Shown here: positions 9,286 through 20,130 of the stretch, one piece after another
How the letters are laid out: each line of letters starts with the position of its first letter
How positions within the stretch are numbered: the stretch's first letter is position 1
Assembly (NCBI RefSeq): GCF_002252565.1
Contig: NZ_NPML01000029.1
Coordinates: forward strand, 62,001-126,000
DNA: 64,000 nt
DNA from: Petroclostridium xylanilyticum
GTDB lineage: Bacteria; Bacillota; Clostridia; SK-Y3
Direction of reading: 5' to 3'
The notes under the pieces: generated by a model
What the model was told of the DNA's origin: nothing
What the model saw: only the letters and a program-made list of their open reading frames with translations
Databases searched by the model: none
Program-made: the position numbers and the translations under genes

Positions 9286-9467
9286 CATTGTCACGGGCAA
9301 GTAGCATCATGTATGGAATGTTGCAGCCGGAAAATCGCCATGGACGGTGATTTTAGGTTTATCCCGGCACGGATGCCGGTATAAGCCGACGGCAAAACAT
9401 GGAATACATGATGCTGCTTGTCCTCAATGTATCATTTCAGAACAATAGATGCGTGCTAACGCTTTTT
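9286..9467 (+). ncRNA. Candidate structured small RNA with GGA-loop hairpins
   Basis: No reading frame explains this stretch. An outer stem pairs 9295-9314 with 9404-9423 over 20 bp with only two non-Watson-Crick pairs, both G-U if the plus strand is transcribed; CATTG/CAATG (9286-9290, 9425-9429) extends it. Inside are two hairpins: 9331-9339/9346-9354 with loop ATGGAC, and 9364-9368/9375-9379 with loop ACGGAT. ATGGAA also occurs at 9313-9318 and 9399-9404. These ANGGAN motifs in loops are what CsrA/RsmE binds, so a CsrA sponge is one reading. A GCGT-GCTA-ACGC hairpin plus T5 at 9451-9467 could end the RNA. It could instead be a dispersed palindromic element. Confidence 0.6.
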
Positions 9468-9582
9468 ATTTAAAATGACATCCCTAAGTTAATTATTGAA
9501 AGAAAATAAAAGAGATATGGATTTAATGCTATAAAATAAAAAAATTAAGGCAATAATATAGAAAAATAGTGAATTATAATGT

Positions 9583-9611
9583 TTGCTATAGAAAAATAGA
9601 TTATATATTAT
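9583..9611 (+). promoter_or_regulatory. groES-groEL promoter
   Basis: TTGCTA (9583-9588) and TATTAT (9606-9611) with 17-base spacing. The CIRCE operator starts 11 bases after the -10 box, over the likely transcription start. Confidence 0.6.
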
Positions 9612-9622
9612 TATTAATGTGA

Positions 9623-9649
9623 TTAGCACTCACGAGCGGTGAGTGCTAA
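9623..9649. promoter_or_regulatory. CIRCE operator (HrcA binding site)
   Basis: TTAGCACTC, nine bases, then GAGTGCTAA: an exact match to the CIRCE inverted repeat bound by the heat-shock repressor HrcA. It lies 53 bases upstream of groES, so the chaperonin operon is under HrcA control; hrcA itself is not in the window. Confidence 0.97.
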
Positions 9650-9689
9650 TAAAAAAGAAGTTAATTAATTATTACATAATTTAATCTAA

Positions 9690-9986
<297 letters not shown>

Positions 9987-10042
9987 TTAATATTTAAACT
10001 AGACTATTGAAAAGACTATTGAAAATGATCTCAAATAATTAA

Positions 10043-11689
<1,647 letters not shown>

Positions 11690-11756
11690 TAAAGTGGGTA
11701 GTGATGAGTGGGTGGCGAGTAGTGCCGTTCATAGGCCCTACCGTTTATATAAAAAG

Positions 11757-11786
11757 GAACTCCTGGGGAACTGGGAGTTCTTTTTT
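11757..11786 (+). terminator. Intrinsic terminator of groESL
   Basis: GAACTCC (11757-11763) pairs with GGAGTTC (11774-11780), followed by TTTTTT. Confidence 0.88.
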
Positions 11787-11928
11787 GCGTTTAACAGTCA
11801 TAAATATACTATAACTCTATATTAACTCGTTGCGATAGTTTAAATATGACCTTTCTCATCCAATACCTGCATTCATTTGCAAGTCATATAAAAAGTTATT
11901 GCAAAACATATATCCTATGTATTATAAT
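11787..11928 (+). repeat. 142-bp direct repeat, copy 1
   Basis: This 142-base segment is repeated without a mismatch at 12209-12350. It starts directly at the end of the groESL terminator. Copy 2 lies just before the NSS transporter gene at 12431, so one copy is probably the native upstream region and the other arose by duplication around the element between them. Confidence 0.95.
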
Positions 11929-12208
11929 CCCGAGTTTGACACTTGGCGAATACAAAAAGCCTGATAAGGCTTGATATTAAAGGGTTTCAGGCTTTTGATT
12001 AAATAAAAAATTTGCGTACTTTTTTAAAATCCTTGCTAATGCTGCATTTGCTGTCATTTAATAAATCGGCAGATATGATTTGAAAATTAAGATTAAAATA
12101 ATAAAATCACTAGAAAGTACGCATTTTTAGAAAATCAAATTTGACACAAAAATGTGCTATTTTCAAGGCTTCGAGCACTGTTTGAAAAGTTGCAACTGTC
12201 AAAGACCC
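11929..12208. mobile_element. 280-bp degenerate element between the direct repeats
   Basis: The segment begins CCCGAGTTTGACACTTG and its other end, read on the opposite strand, is GGGTCTTTGACAGTTG, giving imperfect terminal inverted repeats built on TTTGACA(C/G)TTG. It contains further hairpins (11955-11964 with 11987-11996, ten perfect pairs; a TGCGTACTTT inverted pair near 12014 and 12114) and no coding region. It looks like an internally deleted insertion sequence or MITE; the family was not recognised. Confidence 0.55.
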
Positions 12209-12350
12209 GCGTTTAACAGTCATAAATATACTATAACTCTATATTAACTCGTTGCGATAGTTTAAATATGACCTTTCTCATCCAATACCTGCATTCATTT
12301 GCAAGTCATATAAAAAGTTATTGCAAAACATATATCCTATGTATTATAAT
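12209..12350 (+). repeat. 142-bp direct repeat, copy 2
   Basis: Exact second copy of 11787-11928. It ends in TATTATAAT about 80 bases before the NSS transporter ATG, so it may carry that gene's promoter. Confidence 0.95.
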
Positions 12351-12430
12351 AAATGCAATAGTGCAGAAACAAATACTGGAAATTATTTGTATGTAAACGA
12401 AAGATACAATTTTCAAAGGAGGATGTATAC

Positions 12431-13942
12431 ATGGCAGGCAAAAGGGACCAATGGGGGACCAAAATTGGTTTTATCCTAGCAGCGATAGGGTCAGCAATCG
12501 GATTGGGCAATATCTGGAGATATCCATATATCGCCTATTCAAATGGGGGCGGTGCGTTCCTTATTCCTTACTTTTTTGCTCTATTTACTGCAGGTATCCC
12601 GCTGATGATACTTGAGTACAGTATAGGGCATAAGTTTAGAGGGGCCACCCCTGCAGCGCTTGCAAGGGCAAATAAAAAGTGGGAGTGGCTGGGATGGTGG
12701 CCAAGTGTTAATTCAATTGTTATACTCATCTATTATTCAATGATTTTGGGATGGGCGCTTAATTATGTTTTCCTTGCTTTTACAAGAGCATGGGGAGATG
12801 ATCCTAACAAATATTTTTTTGGACAATTCCTGGGCCTTACCGACAGTCCATGGAATCTTGGGACAATGCAATGGCACATTTTAATTGCTATGGCGGTGAT
12901 CTGGTTTGCGAACTGGTATATATGCTTTAAAGGTGTTTCCGATGGTATAGAAAAGGCGAACAAGGTTCTTTTACCAATGCTTTTTGTCATCATGATTATT
13001 ATTGTCATTAGAGGTGTTACGCTGCCTGGTGCTGTTCAAGGCTTGGAAACACTTCTGCATCCTGACTGGAGCAAGGTACTGGATTTTAAAGTGTGGATTG
13101 CAGCCTATGGACAGATTTTCTTCTCTCTCAGCCTTGCAATGGGGGTCATGATGACCTATGCAAGCTATTTACCTAAAAAGACGGATATCGTTAACAGTGC
13201 TTTCTTCACTGCGCTGGCAAATTCCGGTTTTGAATTTCTTGCTGCTTTAGGCGTATTCAGTATCTTGGGATATATGGCGCATGTGCAGAATCTGCCTGTA
13301 GATAAAGTTGTTACCAGCAGTATCGGACTGGCTTTTGTTGTTTTCCCTCAGGGTATGAACATGATGCCAGGAATATTTAAAGTATTACTGGGAGTATTGT
13401 TTTTTGCAGGTCTCGTATTTGCAGGTATGACTTCCAGTGTATCCATGGTAGAAGCTTTCTCGGCTCCATTTATAGACAAATTCGGTATTCGCCGCAAGAA
13501 GATAGTTACCATTATATGCATAGGTGGTTTTGCTATTAGTACTTTATTTGCAACCGGAGCAGGATTGTTCTTCCTTGATATTATCGATAACTTTATCAAC
13601 TCATTTGGTGCAGTTATCATAGGGCTTTCAGAAGCAATTGTTATAGGTTGGCTGTTCGGCACGCAAAAGGTAAGAGAACATGTAAATCCTATCTCCCATT
13701 ATCCTGTGGGCAAGTGGTGGGATGTTACGGTTAAATTTGTTACGCCTGCCGTATTAATCTACATGCTTATCAATAATATCATTGAAAATATTAGCAAACC
13801 TTACGGCGGATATCCGATGAGTGCGGTAGTGATACTGGGCTGGTTGGTTGCAGCAGGTACGGTTGCAGCAGGATTGATTTTGGCTTCAAGGCCATGGGCA
13901 GAAAATACGCTTAATAATTATGAAGATTATGAAGCTGAGTAG
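12431..13942 (+). CDS. Na+-dependent NSS-family transporter
   Basis: A 503-residue LeuT-fold transporter of the neurotransmitter:sodium symporter family. The TM1 signature [14 protein letters not shown] (residues 20-33) includes the unwound ion- and substrate-binding stretch; about twelve membrane segments follow. Substrate is likely an amino acid; the MetS-type small subunit at 15546 points to the MetP-like group (methionine/alanine). ATG follows AAAGGAGG. A second, closely similar gene follows at 14013, so the pair arose by tandem duplication. Confidence 0.93.
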   Translation: MAGKRDQWGTKIGFILAAIGSAIGLGNIWRYPYIAYSNGGGAFLIPYFFALFTAGIPLMILEYSIGHKFRGATPAALARANKKWEWLGWWPSVNSIVILIYYSMILGWALNYVFLAFTRAWGDDPNKYFFGQFLGLTDSPWNLGTMQWHILIAMAVIWFANWYICFKGVSDGIEKANKVLLPMLFVIMIIIVIRGVTLPGAVQGLETLLHPDWSKVLDFKVWIAAYGQIFFSLSLAMGVMMTYASYLPKKTDIVNSAFFTALANSGFEFLAALGVFSILGYMAHVQNLPVDKVVTSSIGLAFVVFPQGMNMMPGIFKVLLGVLFFAGLVFAGMTSSVSMVEAFSAPFIDKFGIRRKKIVTIICIGGFAISTLFATGAGLFFLDIIDNFINSFGAVIIGLSEAIVIGWLFGTQKVREHVNPISHYPVGKWWDVTVKFVTPAVLIYMLINNIIENISKPYGGYPMSAVVILGWLVAAGTVAAGLILASRPWAENTLNNYEDYEAE

Positions 13943-14012
13943 GGCAAGATTAACGTTTATATACCTACTTATATTGTATTTATAAGAATTTTTATAGAAA
14001 GGTGATGGATAT

Positions 14013-15514
14013 ATGTCAAAAGAACGAGAGCAATGGTCATCTAAAATCGGATTTATCATGGCAGCCATGGGTTCTGCGGTTGGTTTAGGGAATATCTGGC
14101 GATACCCCTATGTTGCATACGAGAATGGGGGGGCGCATTTCTGATTCCTTACTTTTTTGCATTATTTACAGCAGGTATTCCTATCCTCATACTCGAGTAT
14201 AGTATAGGACACAAATTCAGGGGCTCAACGCCTTTAGCGCTTGCAAGGGCAAATAAAAAATGGGAATGGCTTGGCTGGTGGCCCAGCATTAATTCTATGG
14301 TAATATTGGTATATTATTCTGCCATTCTGGCGTGGGCAGTCAACTATTTCTTCCTTGCTTTTTCTAGAGGCTGGGGAGATGATCCCAACAAATTTTTCTT
14401 TGGGCAGTTTTTAGGCCTTAGCGAAGGATTATGGGAATTCGGGGGAATTCAATGGCATATTGTTGCAGCTATGACGCTGATCTGGGGAATAAACTGGTTT
14501 ATATGCTATAGAGGAATTTCAGGTGGAATTGAAAAGCTCAATAGAGTCCTTTTACCTACGTTGTTTATCATCATGGTGATTATAGTAATCCGGGGTGTAA
14601 CCCTTCCTGGAGCGGTTCAGGGATTGGAAAAACTTTTAAATCCCGACTGGAGTAAAGTGCTTGATTATAAAGTATGGATTGCTGCATATGGGCAAATCTT
14701 CTATTCTCTAAGCCTTGCGATGGGAATCATGATGACTTATTCAAGTTATTTGCCTAAAAAGACAGATATAGTAAACAGTGCTTTTATTACAGGATTGGCA
14801 AATTCAGGATTTGAATTTCTTTCAGCCTTAGGCGTATTTGGTATTTTAGGATACATGGCTAATACCCAGGGCCTACCTGTTGAGAAGGTTGCAACCCAGG
14901 GTATAGGGCTAGCATTTGTTGCTTTTCCGCAGGCTATAAATGTAATGCCGGGAATATTCAAGGCATTGCTGGGCGTCCTGTTCTTCCTGGGGCTTGTGTT
15001 TGCCGGCCTCACCTCGACTGTATCGCTGGTAGAAGCTTTTTCCGGTGCACTTATAGATAAATTTAATATCAGCAGAAAGAAGATTGTAACATTTACTGCA
15101 ATTGTAGGATATATTGTTGGTCTTGTGTTTGCAACGGGGGCAGGACTGTATATTCTTGATATAGTAGATAATTTTATTAACTCTTTTGGAATAGTAATAG
15201 TAGGTATTTTAGAAGCTATTATTATAGGGTGGTGGTTTGGCACACATAAAATTCGGGAACATGTTAATCCTATTTCCCATTACCCGTTGGGTTCATGGTG
15301 GGACATAGCAATTAAGTTTATTACGCCTGCAGTATTGGCTTACATGATTATTAATAATATTATCGGCAATATTACCAAGCCTTACGGCGGATATCCGTTG
15401 GATGCCTTGATTTTGTTAGGTTGGACAGTTGTAGGAACGACGTTAATATTATCATTTGTTTTGGCGTCCAGACCGTGGAGAAATAAAAAGCTTGTAAACC
15501 ATGAGAATGAATAG
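14013..15514 (+). pseudogene. Second NSS-family transporter, frameshifted in a G7 tract
   Basis: Reading starts with [20 protein letters not shown], ribosome site AAAGGTGAT, and matches the first NSS protein through [14 protein letters not shown]. The run of seven G at 14127-14133 then shifts the frame and a TGA follows at once. Adding one G restores [14 protein letters not shown] and an open frame to 15514, about 500 residues in all. The rest looks under normal constraint, so this may be a recent mutation, a phase-variable tract or a sequencing error. An internal ATG at 14297 would make only a truncated protein lacking TM1 and is unlikely to function. Confidence 0.88.
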
Positions 15515-15545
15515 GCTGCAAATTAACCTTTGGAGGTGAAAGAAG

Positions 15546-15641
15546 ATGTCAGCTACAGCAATATTTTTCTTATTATTTGGTGCAGTAGTTTTATGGGGAG
15601 GCTGTGCCTTAGCTCTCTCAATTGAACTAAAGAATCAATAA
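15546..15641 (+). CDS. metS: MetS-type NSS transporter small subunit (31 aa)
   Basis: A short gene 31 bases after the second NSS frame, with ribosome site TTGGAGGTG. The peptide is a single membrane helix, beginning MSATAIFFLLFGAVVLWGG and ending in a charged tail IELKNQ. This matches the small subunit family (methionine and alanine importer small subunit, MetS) that accompanies MetP-type NSS transporters. Its presence supports an amino-acid substrate for one or both transporters upstream. Confidence 0.85.
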   Translation: MSATAIFFLLFGAVVLWGGCALALSIELKNQ

Positions 15642-15650
15642 TTTTTTAAT

Positions 15651-15772
15651 ATATCGATAACCATATCAAAAATATCGATAACCATATCAAAACTAAAAAT
15701 AAATTGATGTAGTTATCGATGAAATTAACCAACTTTAAATCACAATATTTAGTTTTAAAGTTGGTCAATTAT
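15651..15772. repeat. TATCGATAACC element, copy 1
   Basis: Contains ATATCGATAACCATATC twice in tandem, then GTAGTTATCGATGAAATT, then an inverted pair (ATTAACCAACTTTAAA with TTTAAAGTTGGTCAAT). ATCGATAAC and GTTATCGAT can pair across the spacer. A near-identical arrangement lies at 25263-25370 and a shorter version at 27587-27630. Function unknown. Confidence 0.8.
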
Positions 15773-15800
15773 AAAACCCGGAAAAATTTTTCCGGGTTTT
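15773..15800 (+). terminator. Intrinsic terminator after metS
   Basis: A continuous 14-bp palindrome: AAAACCCGGAAAAA (15773-15786) against TTTTTCCGGGTTTT (15787-15800). The symmetrical A and T tracts suggest a bidirectional terminator. Confidence 0.85.
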
Positions 15801-15867
15801 ATTTGTACTCGTAACAGTTTTGTGTTAAAATGGTAATAAACAAAAGGAATGAGTAAGGGGGAAAACT

Positions 15868-16368
15868 ATGGATATTTTCATTGAACACATTGTACAGAGG
15901 AAGAAGACACCTCAAGACACACTAGTTACAGTAGGGATAATGATTGCGGTATTGCTTATCGCCATGTTTGCTTTAGCACTTCCTTTTGGGCCTATCATCG
16001 TGGTAGCTGTGGGTTATGGTGCATACTGGCTCATAACATCCAGAAATATTGAATTTGAATATTCGGTTACCAATGGTGAATTGGATGTGGATAAAATTAT
16101 TGCGCAGCGAAGAAGAAAGAGAATTCTCAGCATACATTGCAAGGAATTTGATATTGTTGCTCCGGTGCATGATGAAAAATATAAGAGGGAATTTACAAAT
16201 GTAAACATAAAAAAATCTATTGATGCCATGAGTTCCATGAATGCAGAAAATCTGTATTTTGCTGTTTTTACATTGGATGGGCAAAAAGCGAGATTAATAT
16301 TTGAACCGACCGGAAAGATGTTGGAAGCCTTCAAGACATATATACCCAGAAAGGTATTTACGCGGTAA
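15868..16368 (+). CDS. Conserved two-TM membrane protein, unknown function
   Basis: 166 residues. Two hydrophobic segments (about residues 20-36 and 38-57, the first containing VGIMIAVLLIAMFALAL) precede a soluble C-terminal domain with a basic patch IIAQRRRKRIL and a beta-rich pattern, resembling a membrane-anchored PH-like fold. It resembles the clostridial DUF6106 type by memory, unverified. Ribosome site GGGGG before the ATG. It stands alone after a terminator. Confidence 0.75.
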   Translation: MDIFIEHIVQRKKTPQDTLVTVGIMIAVLLIAMFALALPFGPIIVVAVGYGAYWLITSRNIEFEYSVTNGELDVDKIIAQRRRKRILSIHCKEFDIVAPVHDEKYKREFTNVNIKKSIDAMSSMNAENLYFAVFTLDGQKARLIFEPTGKMLEAFKTYIPRKVFTR

Positions 16369-16498
16369 ACGGTGGAGATTGAGTACGCCTCAAATATTGA
16401 TAAGGTTTTCAGAAATCAGCTTTGTAAAAAAAGATATAGCCAAGATGTATATATGCTATAAAATTGCCTGAAGATAAGAAAGAGGGAGGAACTTTACA

Positions 16499-17518
16499 AT
16501 GGAGTGTGTAGAGGCGGAAAACAGAGGATATCAGAATTCGGCGTCGGCAAAAATATGGAAGACTATCACTTCTTTCAGGGAAGCCAATCTAATGATAGGT
16601 ATTATCATAGTAGGGTTTATTTTGACGATGTTATCGTCTCATTTTTTAACAAGAGATAATTTAATATCCACCGCTATAGGGCTTACCTCCGATGGTATCA
16701 TTGCTGTAGGGATGACGGTAGCTTTGGTTTCAGGAGGACTTGACCTTTCTGTAGGTTCCGTCATGGGACTCAGCGGAGTTGTGGCGGGGACTTTATACCT
16801 TGCGGGGATAAATATTTGGGTTGCATGTACCGTTGCACTTATGGCCGGTATGTTTTGCGGATTGATAAATGGTTTCTTTATTGGTAAGATTGGTCTGAAT
16901 CCGTTTATAACTACTTTAGGAATTTCAGGAGTCGCCAGGGGGACGGCTTATGTATTGACGCAAGGTTCACCCATATCTCTTTTCGGTGTTCCACACACAT
17001 TTGCACTTATTGGACAGGGAAAAATCCTGGGCATACCGTTTATTGTTTTTGTGTTTATTGTGATTGCGGTGATTGGGGATTTTATGATGCGAAGGTCCGA
17101 ACCTTTAAGAAAGGTATTCTATACGGGCAGTAATGAAAAAGCTGCGGTTTTGTCCGGCATCAATACCTCCAGGGTGAAAGTGGGTGTCTATTTATTAACG
17201 GCTACATTGGCAAGTATTGCGGGAATATTAAGTATGGCAAGGTTTACAGTTGCAGCACCAACAGCAGGAATTGGAGCGGAAATGAGAAGTATTTCAGCGG
17301 CCATTATCGGCGGTGCAAGTATCAGTGGCGGAGAAGGAACAATATTTGGAGCGGTGTTGGGTGTGATTCTGTTAAATTTTATTAATAATGGTTTGATAAT
17401 CCTAAATGTACCCGTATATTGGCAGGAACTTGCCAACGGTGTTTTCCTGATTGCAGCTGTTACCTTTGATTATTTGAGTCATCGCAATAAGTTGAAAAAT
17501 CTTAAGAATAAAAAATAA
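16499..17518 (+). CDS. Ribose-type sugar ABC transporter permease
   Basis: A 339-residue RbsC/BPD_transp_2 permease. The family signature GGLDLSVGSVMGLSG appears near residue 80, and IGGASISGGEGTIFGAVLGV near the C-terminus. ATG follows GAGGGAGGAA. It is in an operon with the binding protein at 17555, whereas the ATPase lies on the opposite strand at 18625. Cargo is unknown: the family includes ribose, rhamnose and autoinducer-2 importers. Confidence 0.92.
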   Translation: MECVEAENRGYQNSASAKIWKTITSFREANLMIGIIIVGFILTMLSSHFLTRDNLISTAIGLTSDGIIAVGMTVALVSGGLDLSVGSVMGLSGVVAGTLYLAGINIWVACTVALMAGMFCGLINGFFIGKIGLNPFITTLGISGVARGTAYVLTQGSPISLFGVPHTFALIGQGKILGIPFIVFVFIVIAVIGDFMMRRSEPLRKVFYTGSNEKAAVLSGINTSRVKVGVYLLTATLASIAGILSMARFTVAAPTAGIGAEMRSISAAIIGGASISGGEGTIFGAVLGVILLNFINNGLIILNVPVYWQELANGVFLIAAVTFDYLSHRNKLKNLKNKK

Positions 17519-17554
17519 GCACAGCGTGTGAAATGAATGCAAGGAGGAATAGGT

Positions 17555-18571
17555 GTGCGAGCATCAAACAAAATGACTGTGGCGTTAATGATGTTATTCG
17601 TATTAATACTTGCAGGATGCAGTACAGGTAACAACAATGCTACCGGAGATGCTGCAAAAAGCCTGTTGGAAGGCGATGCTAGTGAAGAATATTATATGAT
17701 AACCTTTCAAACGGGTTTGGAATATTGGAAAGGCTGCTACAAAGGTTTTCAGGATGCAGGGAAGTTGTATGGTGTAAAAACGGTTTATACCGGGAGTCCT
17801 CAATACGATGTCAACCAGCAGGTAACAGTACTGGAACAGGTTATTGCAAAAAAACCTGCAGGCATTGCTATAACATGCATCAATCCTGATGCTTTTGTTG
17901 CGCCCATTAAAAAGGCAATGGACGCAGGAATTCCGGTTGTAACATTTGATGCGGATTCGCCTGACAGCGGCAGATATTCTTTTCTTGCCACCGGTAATGA
18001 GTATGCGGGACATGTAGCTGCAAAGGTTTTGGATGAACTGATAGGACCCGGTGGAGGTGAGGTTGTAATCATAACGCTTCCGGCACAGTTAAACCATGAC
18101 CAAAGAGTGGCAGGTTTCAAAAAAGCACTGGAATCAGATTATAAAAAACTGAAGCTTGTCCAGATAGGTAACGGCAAAGGGGACCAGACCGAAGCGGCAA
18201 AGGTACTTGCAGGAATGCTCCAAGCAAACCCGAATATAAAAGGAGTTTTTTGTACAGATGCTACCAGTGGTGTTGGTGCGGCAACGGCTGTAAAGGAAGC
18301 CAATAAGGTCGGACAAGTGAAAATTGTAAGTTTTGATACCGACAAGGGGACATTGGATGCAATTAAAGCGGGTATCATATCTGCTTCCATTGCGCAAGGT
18401 ACTTATATAATGGGATATCAGTCAATGAATTTTCTTTATCATCTCAAGCATAATTTGATTAATCCTGTAGAGGATTGGAAGCAAAAAGGAATTAATCCGC
18501 TGCCTCCTTTTGTGGATACGGGTGTAAGTATTGTTAAAAAAGAGAATGTAGATGCATTTTACATTAAATAA
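17555..18571 (+). CDS. Ribose-type sugar-binding lipoprotein
   Basis: About 338 residues, a type I periplasmic-binding fold (Peripla_BP_4). The GTG at 17555 is chosen because AAGGAGG at 17541-17547 gives normal spacing; an ATG at 17537 lies upstream of that site. The signal peptide ends in the lipobox LAGC (Cys22). The motif AITCINPDAFVAPIKKAMDAGIPVVTFD is typical of ligand-binding hinge strands. It follows the permease by 36 bases and converges on the ATPase gene, with about 50 bases between stops and no clear terminator. Confidence 0.92.
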   Translation: MRASNKMTVALMMLFVLILAGCSTGNNNATGDAAKSLLEGDASEEYYMITFQTGLEYWKGCYKGFQDAGKLYGVKTVYTGSPQYDVNQQVTVLEQVIAKKPAGIAITCINPDAFVAPIKKAMDAGIPVVTFDADSPDSGRYSFLATGNEYAGHVAAKVLDELIGPGGGEVVIITLPAQLNHDQRVAGFKKALESDYKKLKLVQIGNGKGDQTEAAKVLAGMLQANPNIKGVFCTDATSGVGAATAVKEANKVGQVKIVSFDTDKGTLDAIKAGIISASIAQGTYIMGYQSMNFLYHLKHNLINPVEDWKQKGINPLPPFVDTGVSIVKKENVDAFYIK

Positions 18572-18624
18572 GTTTCTACAATAAATATATTGGTATTTTA
18601 TTCAAATCATTGACCGGCTTTGGA

Positions 18625-20130
18625 TTAGGCGTTTTGTTTTCCTCCGGTGGCATAAAAAAGAATTTTTTCACGGGTAGCTTCATTCCTGGGGATAACTGCG
18701 GAGACTTTTCCGTCATAGAGTATTAAAATACGGTCGCACATGCCAATCACTTCATCTACGTCAGAAGATATAAGAATGATGGAAGCACCTTTGATCACCA
18801 TTTCATTCATCAGATTATACACGTCAACTTTGGAAGCGATATCAATCCCTCTTGTAGGTTCATCGAAAAGAAATATTTTAGCTCCCGATACAATCCATTT
18901 TGCAAGGACCAGCTTTTGTTGATTACCGCTGCTTAAATAAGCAGCTTTATTGTTAAGTATTCCGGTTTTTATGCCGAGTTTGGCGACCAGGGTTTCGGCG
19001 ATACTGTTTTCTTTGGTGCGGTCAATAAAAAATTTATTTGATATTTTAGACAGGTTTGTTGCGGTCATGTTTTCGGGAATATTAAGATACATAAAAAGAC
19101 CTCCGGCATTTCTGTCTTCGGTTACATACCCAATTCCTGCCCGGATGGCGTCGGCAGGAGATTTTATATCCAAAGGGACATTTTCAATCCGTATTTCACC
19201 TGTGTCAATTTTATCCAATCCGAAGATGCAATTGGCAATTTTAGTCCTGCCTGAACCTACAAGACCGGTGATGCCAATGATTTCCCTTCTTCTTAATGAT
19301 AAACTGATTCCTTTCAGGATGTTGTCTGATTGCAGATTGGCAATACTGAAGACTTCTTTGCCAAGTTTGATATTCAGCTTGGGATAACGTTCTTTTAATT
19401 CAATACCTGTCATCATGTGAATAATGCTGTCAGTATTTATGTTATTAATGCTTTGTGTGCCAACAATCCTCCCTTCCCTAATAACAGTAATCCTGTCTCC
19501 GATTTGTTGAATATCTTCCAGGCGGTGGGAAATATAAATAATGGAGACGCCTGATTTTTTTAGTTCCCTGATGATATTGAAAAGCAACGCAGATTCCGAA
19601 TCGGTGAGTGAGGAAGTAGGCTCATCCATAATAATGATTCGAGCATTTGACATACAGGCTTTAGCGATTTCAACCAGCCGTTTCTGTGCAATGCCCAGGT
19701 TTTTTACCATGGTTTTACTGTTAAGGGGAAAGCCCAGTTTCTTAAAAAGCTGTTGGCAATCGGCATACATCTTTCCCCAATTAATGATTTTCAATGTCTT
19801 GTTGCTATAAGGTTTGTTATCCAGGTAGATATTTTCTGCAACAGAAAAGTGTTCAAAGAGACAAGGCTCCTGATGAATGATGGAGATACCCAATTTTTTA
19901 GCATCCACGGGAGAATGAATTTCTACGGAGGTTCCATCCAGAAAGATTGTTCCGCTGTCTTTGGAATAGGCTCCCCATATAATATTGATGAGAGATGATT
20001 TGCCGGAACCGTTTTCCCCCATAAGGACATGAACTTCACCCTTATTTAATTCAAAAGAGATATCTTTTAATGAAAAAAAATCCGAAATTTTTTTATTTAT
20101 GTTTTTAAGTTGTAAGATAGGTTTTAACAT
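18625..20130 (-). CDS. Ribose-type sugar ABC transporter ATPase, double-domain
   Basis: A 501-residue RbsA/XylG-type protein with two nucleotide-binding domains. The first has Walker A GENGSGKSS and Walker B IIIMDEPTSSL; the second carries the degenerate P-loop GLVGSGRTKIANCIFG and the signature LSSGNQQKLVLAKW followed by [13 protein letters not shown]. It is the missing energy subunit for the permease and binding protein at 16499-18571, but is on the opposite strand behind a DeoR regulator. Its ATG directly follows the regulator's TAA (TAAATG), so the two are co-translated. Confidence 0.94.
   Translation of the reverse strand: MLKPILQLKNINKKISDFFSLKDISFELNKGEVHVLMGENGSGKSSLINIIWGAYSKDSGTIFLDGTSVEIHSPVDAKKLGISIIHQEPCLFEHFSVAENIYLDNKPYSNKTLKIINWGKMYADCQQLFKKLGFPLNSKTMVKNLGIAQKRLVEIAKACMSNARIIIMDEPTSSLTDSESALLFNIIRELKKSGVSIIYISHRLEDIQQIGDRITVIREGRIVGTQSINNINTDSIIHMMTGIELKERYPKLNIKLGKEVFSIANLQSDNILKGISLSLRRREIIGITGLVGSGRTKIANCIFGLDKIDTGEIRIENVPLDIKSPADAIRAGIGYVTEDRNAGGLFMYLNIPENMTATNLSKISNKFFIDRTKENSIAETLVAKLGIKTGILNNKAAYLSSGNQQKLVLAKWIVSGAKIFLFDEPTRGIDIASKVDVYNLMNEMVIKGASIILISSDVDEVIGMCDRILILYDGKVSAVIPRNEATREKILFYATGGKQNA

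Noticed and set aside
14297-15514. The 405-residue frame as a complete NSS protein
   Set aside because: Sequence matching the N-terminus of the paralogue, including TM1, is found upstream in another frame; the gene is frameshifted.
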